64,000 nucleotides of DNA from Vicia villosa. Taxonomy: Eukaryota; Streptophyta; Magnoliopsida; Fabales; Fabaceae. The notes under the pieces were generated by a model. The model was not told where the DNA came from, made no database searches, and saw nothing but the letters and a program-made list of their open reading frames with translations. Positions 22,879 to 35,559 of the stretch are shown here, in pieces. The stretch covers positions 22,633,915-22,697,914 of the forward strand of contig NC_081186.1 of the NCBI RefSeq assembly GCF_029867415.1, given 5' to 3'. Each line of letters starts with the position of its first letter. The first letter of the stretch is position 1. Both the position numbers and the translations under genes were made by a program.

Positions 22879-24772
22879 TGCAACACCCCGTACTAACCCC
22901 GCGGCAATTTTAAAACAATTATTCAGAGTACATGAAATAAGGGTGCCACAATTCATAATAAACAAACATCATTCAGTCATGTCATGCATACACTGAGGTA
23001 ATCATCATAAATTAAAACGTTTCATGTTCACACAGCGGAAATTTATCAAAAACGGACTAAGTTTAACATCTTCAAAACTTATCCTTCAAAACATCAAAAC
23101 ATAACTAGAGTCATAATCATAAACTCTAAACAAATCGCATCCCCAGTGTTACAACTATCAGAGCATGACACCTGACGCTACTAAGACCCTGACTCATGAG
23201 CTAATCCTCACCGAGTCGAACAGCCGCTATCCTCAATCTGAAAATGACAACATGTAAGGGTGAGTCTCATCATAATTAACAAATGTTATAAGGTTATAAA
23301 GTAATAACACATCACAGTTGTATCATTCACCCAATTGTTTCATAACAGACATTCCAAACAATCAAACAACAAGCAACACATCATCAACATTTACAACACT
23401 GGAATACATCCAATCATGTTATAAATTATGCATATGTATGAACTGACACTATGCATGTGGTACCAATCATCATCAAATGGGGGTAACCCATGACCGATCC
23501 AACATCGTCCAAGATACGGCCCTGCCAGCACAGATTCCACACGATGGGAATCATGCCCTTCACTGATCCAACACACCCTTATGGATACAGTATCATCAAT
23601 GAATATGAATGAATGCAACATATATAACATACTTATACCATCATCATCATCAATCATCAGCATCATCATCATCATTCCAGTATGTTCATATATATTAACA
23701 TCATTCAATCACAATTCCATCATCATCATATACACAACATACACGTATTTGCACCAATCATCATATTCAACAAGAATAGCATACATGTATTTTCATCACT
23801 CTAAAAACCAATCAATCATCATCATATAGATTATCCTACAAGGTTCGTTTAGCTCAAAACGGCGCATCAAACGGACCAACGGTTAAAAAGTTATACATCT
23901 TTGAATTTTTAAAAACATCTCAAAAACACCAACAGCACGCGGCGCCATCACCAGTTCGCGGCGCGCACTGAGCGTCCCAAAATTCATTGGCTCTCTGCCA
24001 AGCTGTTCGCGGCGCAAACATCCACACGCGGCGCGAAACGAGAAAAAGTTACGCCTTCGCGGCGCGAACGCAGGTACGCGGCGCGACCTGAGCATATCAC
24101 AACTCCCTGGCATTCTGCCCACCTGTTCGCGGCGCCACCCTGTGCACGCGGCGCGAACCGGCGATTTCAGAAAATCCAACCTGCAGAAAACAGCATTCTA
24201 TGCATTCCAAACACACCCAAACCATACCAGTACGAACCTAGGGAAATAGAATGCACAAACAACAAAAAATACGTCTCATAATACACCAATTACACATCAA
24301 TTGAGACCATAACAACGCAGACATCATAGATTCAAACATAGAGATCAAACATCATACAATTAGCTCAATCCCTAAACCTATCATATGACTCAATCGACTC
24401 GAATTCCACATCTATTCAGTATTATCAACCCCTAACCCGATAATAGATGATAATCAGATAAGTCCCCCCTTACCTTAGACAAATTCTTGATTCTTGGTCT
24501 CTCCCTCTACCGTTCTCCTTCACGTTCCTCGTTCCTCAGACTTCTGTTCTTTCACGTTCTTTATTTCTTCCCAATTTCAATTATTTTATGAAAATAATGA
24601 TAATATTAGTAAAGGGCCTTCCTATATCACACCCCCTCTTTTACTATTTCTCACATGGCCCAAATGCCACAAACCATTATTTATTTATTATTTTCACAAA
24701 ATCCTTAATAATTCTAATTTATTAATTCAATATTCTTGATTAAATTAATATTAAAATTATACGGGCGTTACA
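22879..24772 (-). repeat. 5' LTR of element 2, shared with a second truncated copy
   Basis: A 1894-bp LTR matching 16439-18332 with 11 differences by eye (for example C to G near the start and GAGCGTATC to GAGCATATC in the motif region). On its right it is followed at once by a PPT and internal sequence (24773 onward). It therefore acts at the same time as 5' LTR of element 2 and as 3' LTR of the truncated neighbour. Confidence 0.92.
23938..24155 (-). repeat. CGCGGCGCG paired-motif array in element 2 5' LTR
   Basis: The second copy of the array, all eight motifs at a +6440 offset with the same spacings. One adjacent CpG (GAGCG) has become GAGCA, while the eight motif cores are unchanged. Confidence 0.85.
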
Positions 24773-25378
24773 ACTCTCCCCCACTAAAAGAGTTTTCGTC
24801 CTCGAAAACATACCTCAGGTAAAGAGCTCTGGATACGAATCCTTCATCTGGCTCTCTAGCTCCCAGGTAACATTTCCTTCAGCTGGTCCTCCCCAAGCTA
24901 CTCTGACTAAAGCTATTTCCTTGCCCCACAATTGCTTCAGTCTTCTATCTTCAATCCTCACAGGTAACGTTTCAACCGTTAAGTTGTCTTTCACCTGTAC
25001 ATCATCCACTTGGATCACGTGGGACGGATCCGAAATGTATTTCCTCAATTGAGACACATGAAATACATCATGCAAGTTGGCAAGCATTGGCGGTAACGCA
25101 ATACGATACGCCACTTCTCCCACTCTTTCTGAAATTTGGAATGGTCCAATAAAACGCGGAGTCAACTTCTTTGACTTCAAAGCTCGACCAATACCCGTCA
25201 TAGGAGTAACCTTCATAAACACATGATCTCCCTCTTGAAACTCGAGTGTCTTCCTCCTCTTATCATAATAACTCTTTTGACGACTCTGAGAAGCTCTCAT
25301 CTTCTCTTGAATCATCTTAATCTTCTCCGTAGTCTGTTGTACAATTTCTGGTCCAATCACAGCACTCTCACCTGCTTC
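24773..25378 (-). pseudogene. Truncated second copy of element 2: PPT, integrase C-terminus, chromodomain
   Basis: 606 bp that repeat 18333-18938 with only about four differences. They include the PPT and the reading frame for the last 181 residues of gag-pol (from about [14 protein letters not shown] to the YPELFT end). The frame stops being homologous at 25378, where sequence matching element 1's LTR (equivalent to 3211) begins. This is what a tandem pair of elements sharing one LTR looks like after its outer part is deleted. At residues mutated in element 2 (LHF) it keeps the ordinary PRF. Confidence 0.9.
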
Positions 25379-26309
25379 ATTATAAACATGTTGTCACAAC
25401 ACATCCACATTGTCACATTTATCGAGCTACTGCTTATTAAACTGATTTATTATGTAGAAAATCAAATTATCTTCCCAACGCACAAAACGACGCTCAAAAC
25501 GGACTTACGGTTTGAAAGTTACGAGTTTTAGAAATTTTTTTTTTTAAAACGCTACAGCGTAACCGGCTACCACTCCCAAAACACAATTTTTCAGAAAATC
25601 ACATACAGCGTAATCGGTTACCGTAACCGATTACGAGCACGAAAAACACATATTTTTGGAAATAACACTCAGTGTAATCGGTTACCGTAACCGATTACGC
25701 CCCTCCTGCAGCAGAAAATGAGTTTGACAGCAACTCAGCACATTCCAAATGTTTCCAAATCGTACCAATACTATTAAACACCACAAAGAGCATAGAATCC
25801 AGACATTTGACACAATTATATCGCAATACAAACATTTCCAACATCAATTATCATTCACAACAAATCTATTGCACCACATATCATGAATTGAACCTAAACT
25901 TCTCCAAAACCCCAAAATCCCCAACATCCAACACATACCCATTGAATCAAACAACCTACAATTCAATCCTATTATTCATAAATCGATAATAAAGATTAAC
26001 CGGAAGAGCCCCCCTTACCTCGAAGGTTGATCTTGGTTCTTCCTCTTCCTTGCTCTTTCGAACTTCATGTTCTCTGCGTTCTCCCAAATGCTCTTGTGTT
26101 TCTCTTCTTCCAAAACTCTTGTTTTATGAAAAACACAACCTAACTTTAGTAAAGGCCTTAGCTTTAACACTCTTCCTCTTACTAACTACAACAATGGCCC
26201 ATTACGATTATTCTCTCAATTTCCAATTTAACCCACCGAATAATTAAATAAAATCAATTAATTAAATTAAAATTCAATTAAATTAATTTATGAAATTACG
26301 GGTGTTACA
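25379..26309 (-). repeat. 5' LTR of Gypsy element 1, outer segment
   Basis: It resumes the element 1 LTR (from the equivalent of 3211) and has a further small deletion after CACATTTAT at about 25422. It holds the region missing from the 3' LTR, including the AACCGGTTA-type pairs at 25612-25697, a splice-donor-like site at 26014-26021 (minus AGGTAAGG) and the LTR terminus GGGTGTTACA at 26309. Confidence 0.85.
25609..25699. repeat. Two perfect inverted repeats in element 1 LTR
   Basis: GTAATCGGTTAC, one base, then its exact reverse complement GTAACCGATTAC, present twice, with cores starting at 25612/25625 and 25676/25689. Each is a 12-bp stem with a 1-base loop, and the pairs are 64 bp apart. 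A third, single motif (AACCGGCTA) is at 25561. Confidence 0.85.
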
Positions 26310-26314
26310 CTATC

Positions 26315-26556
26315 TCTTATCTTAATGGGCTTAACCCATAATCTATCTATTATGTTATATTCTACCACTTAGGCCCAAATCATTAAAACCTCTCTAATTA
26401 TTTAATTAAGCCAAATAACACAAACACACACACACACACATAATTAAATACTTAAATAATTATTATATCACATAATAACTACATAAATAAATAATTATTA
26501 ACAACATCAAATAATATAATTACTAAAATAACAGCGAATAAAATCGGGCTGTTACA
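26315..26556 (-). repeat. Outer Tekay-like LTR, right segment
   Basis: AT-rich end of the outer LTR, with a short (CA)n tract at about 26420-26439 and the terminus GGGCTGTTACA at 26556. The flank after it has no polypurine tract, so this is the outer border of a 5' or solo LTR in minus sense. Confidence 0.55.
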
Positions 26557-26631
26557 CGTACCATATAATTACCTGTGTGTATCTGTAATATATTATTTTG
26601 TATTTGGATGGAATTGACCCCATTAAAGTTC

Positions 26632-26803
26632 GGGTTAATAGTAGTTTACCCCCCTGTAATATGAGCGTGTTTTGGTTTACCCCCTACCGTTGCCAAATGC
26701 AGGTTTTGGCAATGGTTTTTTTGAAAAAACCGTTGCCAAAAGGTAGGAAGGGGGAAAAAGCAAAATTCGCTAACATTACAGGGGGTTGAATTACTATTAA
26801 CCC
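26632..26803. mobile_element. MITE with 9-bp target duplication (Mutator-like)
   Basis: A 172-bp element with terminal inverted repeats GGGTTAATAGTAGTTTACCC and its imperfect reverse complement ending CTATTAACCC. It is flanked by TTAAAGTTC (26623-26631) and TTAAAGTTA (26804-26812), an 8/9 match. A 9-bp duplication is characteristic of Mutator-type transposition. The centre has an inner inverted repeat around TTTTTTTGAAAAAA with CCGTTGCCA/TGGCAATGG arms. No coding capacity. Confidence 0.72.
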
Positions 26804-27180
26804 TTAAAGTTATAATGTTAATTCAATTATAATATATATATAGATAAATATATATATTGATCATTGATGAATTTGTCCCGTAAAAATTTTAAATTTTATA
26901 AATAACAAACAAATTGTATGGTTAATAAAAAATATCATACAATTTTGATACTATTTATTCATACATTACTTATGTTTCATTCTATTACTATTTATTCATA
27001 AACTACTTATGTTTCATTCTGTTACTATTTATTCATACAGTATTTATGTTTCATTCAATTAATTATGCTTATTAACACCCATAGTTATTTTTAAATATGT
27101 TTTTTTAAAAAGTAGTCAATAGATCTAATATATTTAATGATCTCTTTTATATATTTATATATATATATATATATATATAT

Positions 27181-27950
<770 letters not shown>

Positions 27951-28036
<86 letters not shown>
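27951..28036. repeat. (TA)n microsatellite
   Basis: A second uninterrupted TA run, directly after the long foldback element. Confidence 0.97.
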
Positions 28037-28038
<2 letters not shown>

Positions 28039-30044
28039 CTTTTATATTTCAAATAATTTAGTAGTATTAGTAAGAAATTTTATTAAAGTGGAAATAGAAT
28101 ATAATAGTTAGTTTGTTTATACTGAAAATGATGAATGCACAGGTTGTAATTAAAATGATGTAAGAGAGAAAAAGGCTTTTATGAAATACTTTTATTTTTA
28201 CTAAATATTTAATATAATGTACATAAGAACCAAATATTATATAAACAAATTAACCACGAGGAATCTACATAATGATTTTAACGTATGAATCGTTAAAAAG
28301 GCTTTTATATCTTACAAAAATTAGATAATTTTCTCAAATCTAATCATTTAAAAATACAGAAATGTTAATAATAATATTAATAATAGTATCAGTAAATGTA
28401 TATTAGTTATGTTAATCCTGATATTATTTTTCACTCATAGTAGTCGCTACCAGTCGTTGTCGTAGATGATCCATAAAACAAACCACTAAAATATGCAATT
28501 GGTCCTAGAATTTTTAAAAATTAAAAAACAATTTCTATAAACTAAATCATGCTATCACATATCATACGCTAACACACCAAAGATATAGAGACAGATGAAG
28601 ACACTTATTTAACTCATTTTTATAATTAACTTTCTTGGTTCATTCCTCCACGCAACTCTAGAAACCGACTTCTATACCAGCCATCTAAATCTCAAAGTTC
28701 CTCTCCATCTGAGTAGGTGCATCATTTTAGAATATCTTCATTCCAACATTTTATTTCTTTGTTGTTATCAATCGTTAGAATGCATGATTGTTCCTAGACA
28801 GTAGAAGGTGAATGAGAAAAAAGTGGAAACCAAAAATAAGCAAATCCATAAAATTTGGTTAATTTTAATATCATATCATTGCCACTTACATTTTAGGATG
28901 TAAGTACCATTACACCGTTATAGGTTTGGACCACCAAACCAATCAATCAATAATATTTTCTCAATTTACAATTTGAAGAATTGAAAATTGTGATCCTGTG
29001 GCCAATCTATTAAACATTATGCAAAGTCAGTATGAATTAGTTCTTAATAAAAGTAAAATTTAATCAATAATTAAACAAAGAATTTACCAATGAAATATTG
29101 TAGGCACGTATAAACCATAGCCCTATTCCCCTTTTTTATTTCATGTTCTTCTTTGATCACATATCTACAACTTTCAAACCGCCCATCAAATGGATTTAAG
29201 TAGAGGGATAATGGAGGACGGAACCATTGCAGAATATGGAATAAAAAAGTTTGTGGGAACCGTCATTGGTAACTGCATATTGTAACGTGAGCAGAATGAG
29301 AAGTTGTGGTAGAGAGACTAATGAAGGAGAGTGAAATATTTCTGAAAACCGTTCAATTGCATAAGGAGAACCGTTTGTGAATGAGAAGCAAAATGAAACA
29401 GTTTCACGATGGAAGAAAGAAATAAATGAAGAAGGAATGGTTATTATTGGGAATTAATTAATTTGGAAATTTGGGAAAATCAGAATATGTGAAATTGTGT
29501 TACTCTCTTCTCATGTTGCCACGTGTCGTCTCCAGAATCAAAGTTTAGAAAAGATAGACTTTTCTTATATTGTAGATAGGTATCTATAAAATATAACATA
29601 TTTTTATATTCTTTTATATTTAATCATTGTCTTATTTTTAACAAATACACATAAAATATTAATAATATTAGGCACCAAAATTTTATTTTTAACTAATAGT
29701 GACACAAAAAAATGTACAATTTCATTAAACAAAATTCAAATAATTAATCCCTGATAATGTTATTATATTCTGTTGTGAAATCGATACTAAAAGTAAAGTA
29801 TAATAGATTTATTTTCTTGTAAAGAAATTCATAAGAGTAGGAAAGAGTAAAGAAAAAAGAACACTATGAATATCAAGTTAGGGAACAAACTAACTAAAAT
29901 GATTGGGCATAACAAACAGGCCCAACTCTACATGCTAATAATCATAGCATACTTCGACTACAACATTGGAACAAACTTCGATGACATGCTAATTTCCTAT
30001 CAAATTATCAAACCAAGAAGCTACCCTTCGACCCTACTAGAGTT
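28037..30044. other. AT-rich intergenic stretch, nothing recognised
   Basis: No ORF with a known domain and no LTR ends that I can pair. A G-box-like CACGTG core sits at about 29519-29525, and one ATGATGTAAGAGAGAAAAA block near 28155 recurs from the loop of the MITE at 27306. The short frame starting at 29866 is not like gag; gag similarity begins at about 30045. Confidence 0.5.
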
Positions 30045-33000
30045 CGATCGAGTGCCTTGGGAGAGAAGATGTCAGAAGAAAAAATTTTCAAAAAATTTCT
30101 TAGGTCTATGCATAGGAAATTTGACATGAAGGTGACAGCCATTGTAGAAGCTCATGACATCATCACTATGAGGGTTGATGAACTTGTTGGCTCACTTCAA
30201 GCTTTTGAATTGGCTATTAGTGACAAGTCTGAGAAAAAGAACAAAGGCATATATAGCCTTTGTATCTAGTACTGAAGATGAAATATGTCAAGCTGATCTA
30301 GATACTAAGGAAGAATTGTCTAACACCATTGTATTACTTAGGAAGCAATTCAATAGAATTCTAAAGATAGTGGATAGAAGAGGAATACCAGATGTCAAGA
30401 ACATCTCATCTGACATCAAGAGCAATAATGATCCTCAGAACAATACTAGACCTGAAGAAAAATGCAATCAAAGCAAAGGGGTTAAATGTTATGAGTGTGT
30501 AGCATTTGGTCACATTAGACCAGAATGTCAAACCTATCTCAAGAATCTAAAAAATGGATTGATTGTATCTTGGTCTGATGATGGCTTTTTTTTGGCAGAT
30601 GGGCAAATGAAGTAGAATCATGTGATGAGAATGATATTTATAAAGAACTGGATGTATCCTACAAGGATACTCGTAATAGGTGTGTAAAATGTCTCAAGAT
30701 AGTAGAAGAATAGAGAAAGATCATTGCTGATCTGGAGAATGAAAAGAAAAAACTTCTGTGCACTGTTTCTCATCTTCAAGGAGAGGTAACCTTCTTCAAT
30801 TCCAGGCTTGACAACTTGAAAAACTCTTTAAAAAATATGAACAATGTAACTGGAATAATAAGAGAAGCTAAAGTCACAAAAGTCAAATATCATTATGATA
30901 TTCAACAAAAGAAAAAGTCTGTAGAAAAGTTCCTTCCTGCTGAAAAGGAAATAATGATCAACATGTCAAACCACATGTTCCAACATATTAGGAGATTAAA
31001 TGAAGCTCAAAATTTAAACTCCTCAACTTAGAGATATCATTATTATGGTGAGTATGGTCAAATTAAGCCTTTATGTTAAAAATTTCTTTGAGACCAAAAA
31101 TATTAAGCTCATTCCAAGGCTGGTCAAGTCAGCAAAAATAGAAGTGTCAAAGAAAGAGATGCCAACCTAATAGCTCATACCACCTTGAGAAAAACAAAAA
31201 GAGAAGACTGGTACTTTGACAATGGATGCTCTAGACACATGACATGCATTCGGAAATTATTGGTGGATATTAGGTATCACCCCACAGGTGCTGACAGATT
31301 TGGTGATGGTTTTAAAGGTGAAATCAAGGGAGTATGAAAGTTGATGTGTGTCGAACTCCAAATTTAGAAGACGTGCTTCTTGTTAAAGGACTATTTGTTA
31401 ATCTTATTAGATTTAGTCAATTGTGGGATCAAGGGTTCTTGGTCAATTTCTCCAAATCATAATGCGTAGTCAAAGATGAGAATGATGTTGTTCTTACGAA
31501 GAGCATAAGGTCCAAAGACAACTGTTACTTGTGGGAATATCAAATTACTGCTTCCACATGTTCAACAAACAATGAGGATAAGGTGAAACTATGACACCAG
31601 AAACTTGGACTTCTTAAGTTTAAAAGAATGAAGGAAATTAGATATAAAGGAGTCATTAGAGGAATGCCAGGACTTAAAATTGAATAAAAGCAAGTCTGTG
31701 ATGAGTGTGAATTAAAGAAGCAAACTATAATGTCAGACCCAATGTTACAACATCAGACTACTTCCAAAGTATTGGAACTTCTTCACATGAGCTTAATGAG
31801 ACCAATGTCTATAGAAGGCTTGGATGGAGTAAGGTATGTCTTTGTGGTTAAAGATGATTTTTATGGTTTTATATGGATGAAATTTCTTAAAGAAAAGTCA
31901 TAATTTCTTGAGATCTTTGAAAATTTATGCCAAGAGATTCAAGAGGAGGAAAAATGTGTGATTATCAAAGTTAGAGGTTACCATGACAAAGAATTTGAGA
32001 ATGCAAAATTCTTTGAGTTTTGTGTTTCTGAAAGTGTTAGTTATGAACTCTCTTCTTAGCAAGATGGAATTGTTGAGCAAAAGACCAGAGCAATGCAAGA
32101 ATCAGCTGGAATCATGCTTCATGCTAAACAACATCCACATGAATTTTGGGCTGAAGCTATGAATACTGCATGACTTTGAGAGAAGGAACTCCAATCACTC
32201 CTTATGAGTTATCGAAGGGAAAGAAGCCTACAGTCAAACATTTTCATGTCTCTAGAAATAAATGTTATATCTTGACTAGAAAAGAGTCAATAAGAGATTA
32301 AGGAATATTTTTGGAGTATGCTACACGAAGCATAGCTTATAGAGTGTTTTATTATAAACATAAAATTGCAACAAAACTTCTAAGTGTAGTTCTTGATGAC
32401 TCAATTACTGAAGAAAAGGTGGAAGTTGCACACAATGTTGGAACATCTTATGTGCAGACTGATGAAGTAGTAAAAGATGAAATTTGTGAACTTACAAGCA
32501 CTAAATCAGTAGGATCTCAATCCAGCAAAGGTATCTTTATTGACGAGCAGACGGAACAATCCAAGGAACTGACTTTAAAACACTCTAATAAAGAAGACAT
32601 CACTAAATTTATTAAGCAAGTATCTAATGTTGATGGATGTTTTTCCTTGAGAAACAATCTATTTTTCTGAATTAATGAGAAGCAAGTGTGTGCTTCATGG
32701 TGTACTACTAAAGCTGAATTTAGGGAAACAAAGGGAATTTCGTTTGAACTAATGGGGATGAAACAAATGTTGATGAATTTTAATATCAAACATGATGTCT
32801 TGACATTGCAATATGCTGGCCTGGATATTATCAAATATCTTATTCAACATTGCTGGAACAAGAATCTTGATAGCCAACTAATCAAGAATTTCGTTGAAGG
32901 AAAGATTGTAACTCTGGAGCATATGGACAATAAGGAGCAACTTACTATTATGTTTAAAAAAACCAAATTAAGAACATAAGCAGTGAGATTGAAACTTGCA

Positions 33001-33206
33001 CTATTTAAGAGTTATAACAATTACAATTATGGAGGAGTGCAACTGATACTACATCTTTCCTCTATTTTTAGGCTTGAGAAGCCTAATCAAATTGCTATGG
33101 ACAAGGGATGAAACACAAGATCTCTTGAAGACAGCCACTAGGAATGCAAAAGGCTTTTTGACAAGGGCAGGAGGTGGAAGACCACCTGAAGGTGTTTAAA
33201 TTTGGG
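30045..33206 (+). pseudogene. Decayed SIRE/Maximus-like Copia gag-pol (Copia-A)
   Basis: Plus-strand fragments in order. Gag: LGEKMSEEK region at 30050, MRVDELVGSLQAFELAI at 30170. CCHC knuckle: CYECVAFGHIRPEC at about 30487-30528. Protease/pre-integrase: DWYFDNGCSRHMTC at about 31205-31245. Integrase core start: GVRYVFVVKDDF at about 31826. Integrase C-terminal tail: EYATRSIAYRVFYYKHK at 32315. RNase H: ASWCTTKAEFRET at about 32695, followed by HMDNKEQLTIMFKK at 32920. Reverse transcriptase is absent between the integrase tail and RNase H. Many stops and shifts; non-functional. Its 3' untranslated part is split by Copia-C at 33212. Confidence 0.82.
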
Positions 33207-33211
33207 TGTTT

Positions 33212-34435
33212 TGTAAGTATGAAGTACGCCTAAAGGGGGGGGGGTGAATTAGGCTCTTTAAAATTTTATCGGTTTTTAGAAATGTTTGGATTATTTTTCT
33301 GGTTTATGGTGAATTTATGAAAGTAGTAAAGTGCAAAAACATAAATGACACAAGGATATATCCTAGTTCCCTTCACAATCAGAGAGTACTCCAGTCCCCT
33401 TACGTAGGAAGAGATTTCACTATAGTTGGTAACTTATACAAGACAAACCAAGAAAAATCCTCTAGGACCAAGAATAATCCTCTTGGATTTTACACTAAGT
33501 CCACTAAGAGAACAATCTTCTCAAACTGACTCTCTTGCTTCCAACAATCCTGGACAACAAGGTTACAACAAGTATATTTGATTTTGTATAAGAGTGGGAA
33601 TGATATAGACAATGTATCAATCACTTTATTGATCTTCTCTTTCAAGCATACAACTTTCTCAATGGTATACAAGTGTTCAATGAATGAATGGTATGAAACT
33701 TTGATAATTTTCAATGAAAATTAAGTGCAGAAAGTTTCAACAGAAAATTCTGATATGAAACACTTTGAATTTTGAAAGATGAAAAGATTTGAGATTGTTT
33801 AAAATTGTAGATGAAAGAGGTGAGTTAAATCTAAATATAATATAGTTTTTATAGCCTCTATGCACCTTTCCAAATGAGCATAATTTATGAAAGAATGCAA
33901 TGGTTTAATTTCAAAAGATGCAAATATTTCAAAATAAAAGCTGTAGAATTTTTGCCGCTGGTTCGTGTTTAACCGATTATGGCATATACGGTACCCGGTT
34001 ACACTTTGTAACGTTATGAGAATAATTCAAATTTTGAATGCTGTAACCGGTTACAACATATGTGCTACCCGGTTACAGCAGACTTAGAGGCAAAAATTTG
34101 CTTTGGCAAAAGACATATTTTGAAACCTTTTAATATAAAACAATTTAAAACCTTATGATATGAATGAAATATCATTTATGAAAACTTGTATGCAAATATG
34201 AGAGTTGAATGTTATACCTTAGATAATTTAGATATCCATGCTAAGATTCTTCAATACTTGAATAATTTCTTTAAACTTGATATGCTTAGATGTCTTGAGC
34301 CATTTAAACTTGATATTCTTAGATGTCTTGAGCCATTTAAACTTGATATGCTTAGATGTCTTGAGTCATTCCATTTTGCAATCCTTTGTATGTTAGCTTG
34401 TTTTCATCAAAACAATTTGGAAGCTTGCATTCACA
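33212..34435 (-). repeat. 3' LTR of Copia-C
   Basis: 1224 bp; plus strand TGTAAGTATG to GCATTCACA. It contains a G-rich block at 33234-33244, a TATA box (minus TATAAAAAC near 33850-33858), two pairs of AACCGGTTA-type motifs at 33971/33993 and 34045/34067 upstream (in sense) of the TATA box, and three tandem 33-bp units at 34273-34371. Confidence 0.88.
33971..34075 (-). repeat. AACCGGTTA paired-motif array in Copia-C 3' LTR
   Basis: Cores AACCGATTA (33971), ACCCGGTTA (33993), AACCGGTTA (34045) and ACCCGGTTA (34067): spacings 22, 52 and 22 bp, pairs 74 bp apart. The sequence following each first motif (GGCATATACG, CAACATATGTG) is also related, so the whole unit is a diverged duplication. Confidence 0.82.
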
Positions 34436-34830
34436 TTCTCCCCCTTTTTAATGATGACAACCCTCTCTTGAAAATTTGATCCAAAATTTGTATGTCTCTA
34501 AACTTGAATCTCCCCCTTGATTCATGAATGAGAGTCTACTTGAAGTATGCTTTGCTACATTTGTTATACACACACACACACACACACTAAACCTTCTCCC
34601 CCTTTGTCATTAGCAAAAAGGAATGGGGAAAGAATATACCATAAGAGAATATGATGTATGTGTAAAAGTTAGATCACAATCATAAAAACAAAACAAACAA
34701 ACATAATCATCACAAGTCTTACAACAAAACAAACATAAAACATTGTTCAAAGGGAAATTAAAGGAATTGAAAGAAAGTACTTTGAAAGGAAATTAAAACA
34801 TAATAGCATAAGAAAATAAAACAACACTTT

Positions 34831-35433
34831 TTAGTCACTTTCCATGTCCTTCGCTTCTTCTTCTCTACTATCCCCTTCATCTTCCTCTTCCTCTTGAACA
34901 TCATTCCTCCGGGTTTGCTTAAGAATAGTTCTCATCATCCGCTTCAAAGAATTGAATTCAATTTTGTTCTCTTGATGATGATAATTCACAGTTTCTTCAA
35001 CGAAGCAAATTTTGTTATATTCACCTTCAAGAGAATATTCGCCAACCGGAGCTGGTGGAGGATGATTAGCAACACAGAACTGAAACTTGCCATCTTTATC
35101 TAACACAATATGGGTATTCTTCAAAGTAGTTGTGTCATTATATTCAACATCATTCACATCTTCTCTTGATTCCCTTTTTAGAGAAAACTCATAGTGTTGG
35201 AGGATTTTGGTGATTAATCGAGCATAGGGTAAACCACCTTTTAACTTGTGAAGATAATACATATGATACAACATAATATATGCCCAATTAACACGAATCT
35301 TATTTTCATAGCATAGAGTATTTGTAATTCAACATCACCAATCCGAAAATGGTTAGAGGACTTAGGCATAAGCACATAAGCAACAAGATAATGCAACATC
35401 CGATCACTTACAAACAAGTTAGAAGCATACATA
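34831..35433 (-). pseudogene. Env-like ORF fragment of Copia-C
   Basis: Two overlapping minus-strand frames, one from about 35432 (MYASNLFVSDRMLHYLVAYV) and one from 35274 (147 codons), joined by a frameshift near 35290. The second contains a KGGLPYARLITKILQHYEF block that resembles the IIPFGSIITDLLVQTGL part of the SIRE env-like protein at 8066-9148, and it ends with an acidic tail (EEEEDEGDSREEEAKDMESD). It is the C-terminal part of the same protein family; function unknown. Confidence 0.6.
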
Positions 35434-35559
35434 ATGAATCTGACCGAAGATATATTTTGCTTACTGATAGCTTCTTGTTAAGACACCCAACAAATAGAAA
35501 AATAGAACTCAAGTGCACTGTATTCGGGAAATAAGCATAATTTATGAGATTGTTTAAAA

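Larger units (their letters stand above)
16439..24772 (-). mobile_element. Gypsy element 2 (Tekay-like chromovirus), structurally complete
   Basis: Minus-sense element of 8334 bp: 3' LTR 16439-18332, PPT 18333-18345, gag-pol 18375-22742, PBS 22861-22874, 5' LTR 22879-24772. Both LTRs are 1894 bp and start and end at a constant 6440-bp offset. I count 11 substitutions between them (about 0.6 percent), so it is a young insertion. No target duplication can be read, because the right side continues into another internal fragment (24773-25378) instead of host sequence. It is inserted in the 5' LTR of element 1. Confidence 0.93.
2314..26309 (-). mobile_element. Gypsy element 1 (Tekay-like chromovirus), nested and broken
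   Basis: Minus-sense LTR retrotransposon. The 3' LTR is 2314-3515; gag-pol fragments run from 15719 down to 3558; the PBS is at 15840-15851; the 5' LTR is in two parts, 15856-16438 and 25379-26309. Flanking 5-bp repeats are TTATC (2309-2313) and CTATC (26310-26314), one mismatch. It was interrupted twice later, by the SIRE element at 4522-12338 inside integrase and by the element 2 tandem at 16439-25378 inside the 5' LTR. Stops and frameshifts are present in most domains, so it is dead. The C-terminal chromodomain and initiator-Met PBS fit the Tekay lineage. Confidence 0.85.

Noticed and set aside
26720..26740. Hairpin around TTTTTTTGAAAAAA as a terminator
   Set aside because: It is the centre of a MITE in a plant nuclear sequence; bacterial-type terminators do not apply.
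28037..29860. Possible host gene in the AT-rich gap
   Set aside because: No frame above about 60 codons with coding character, no exon-intron pattern and no domain; a lone G-box core is not enough.
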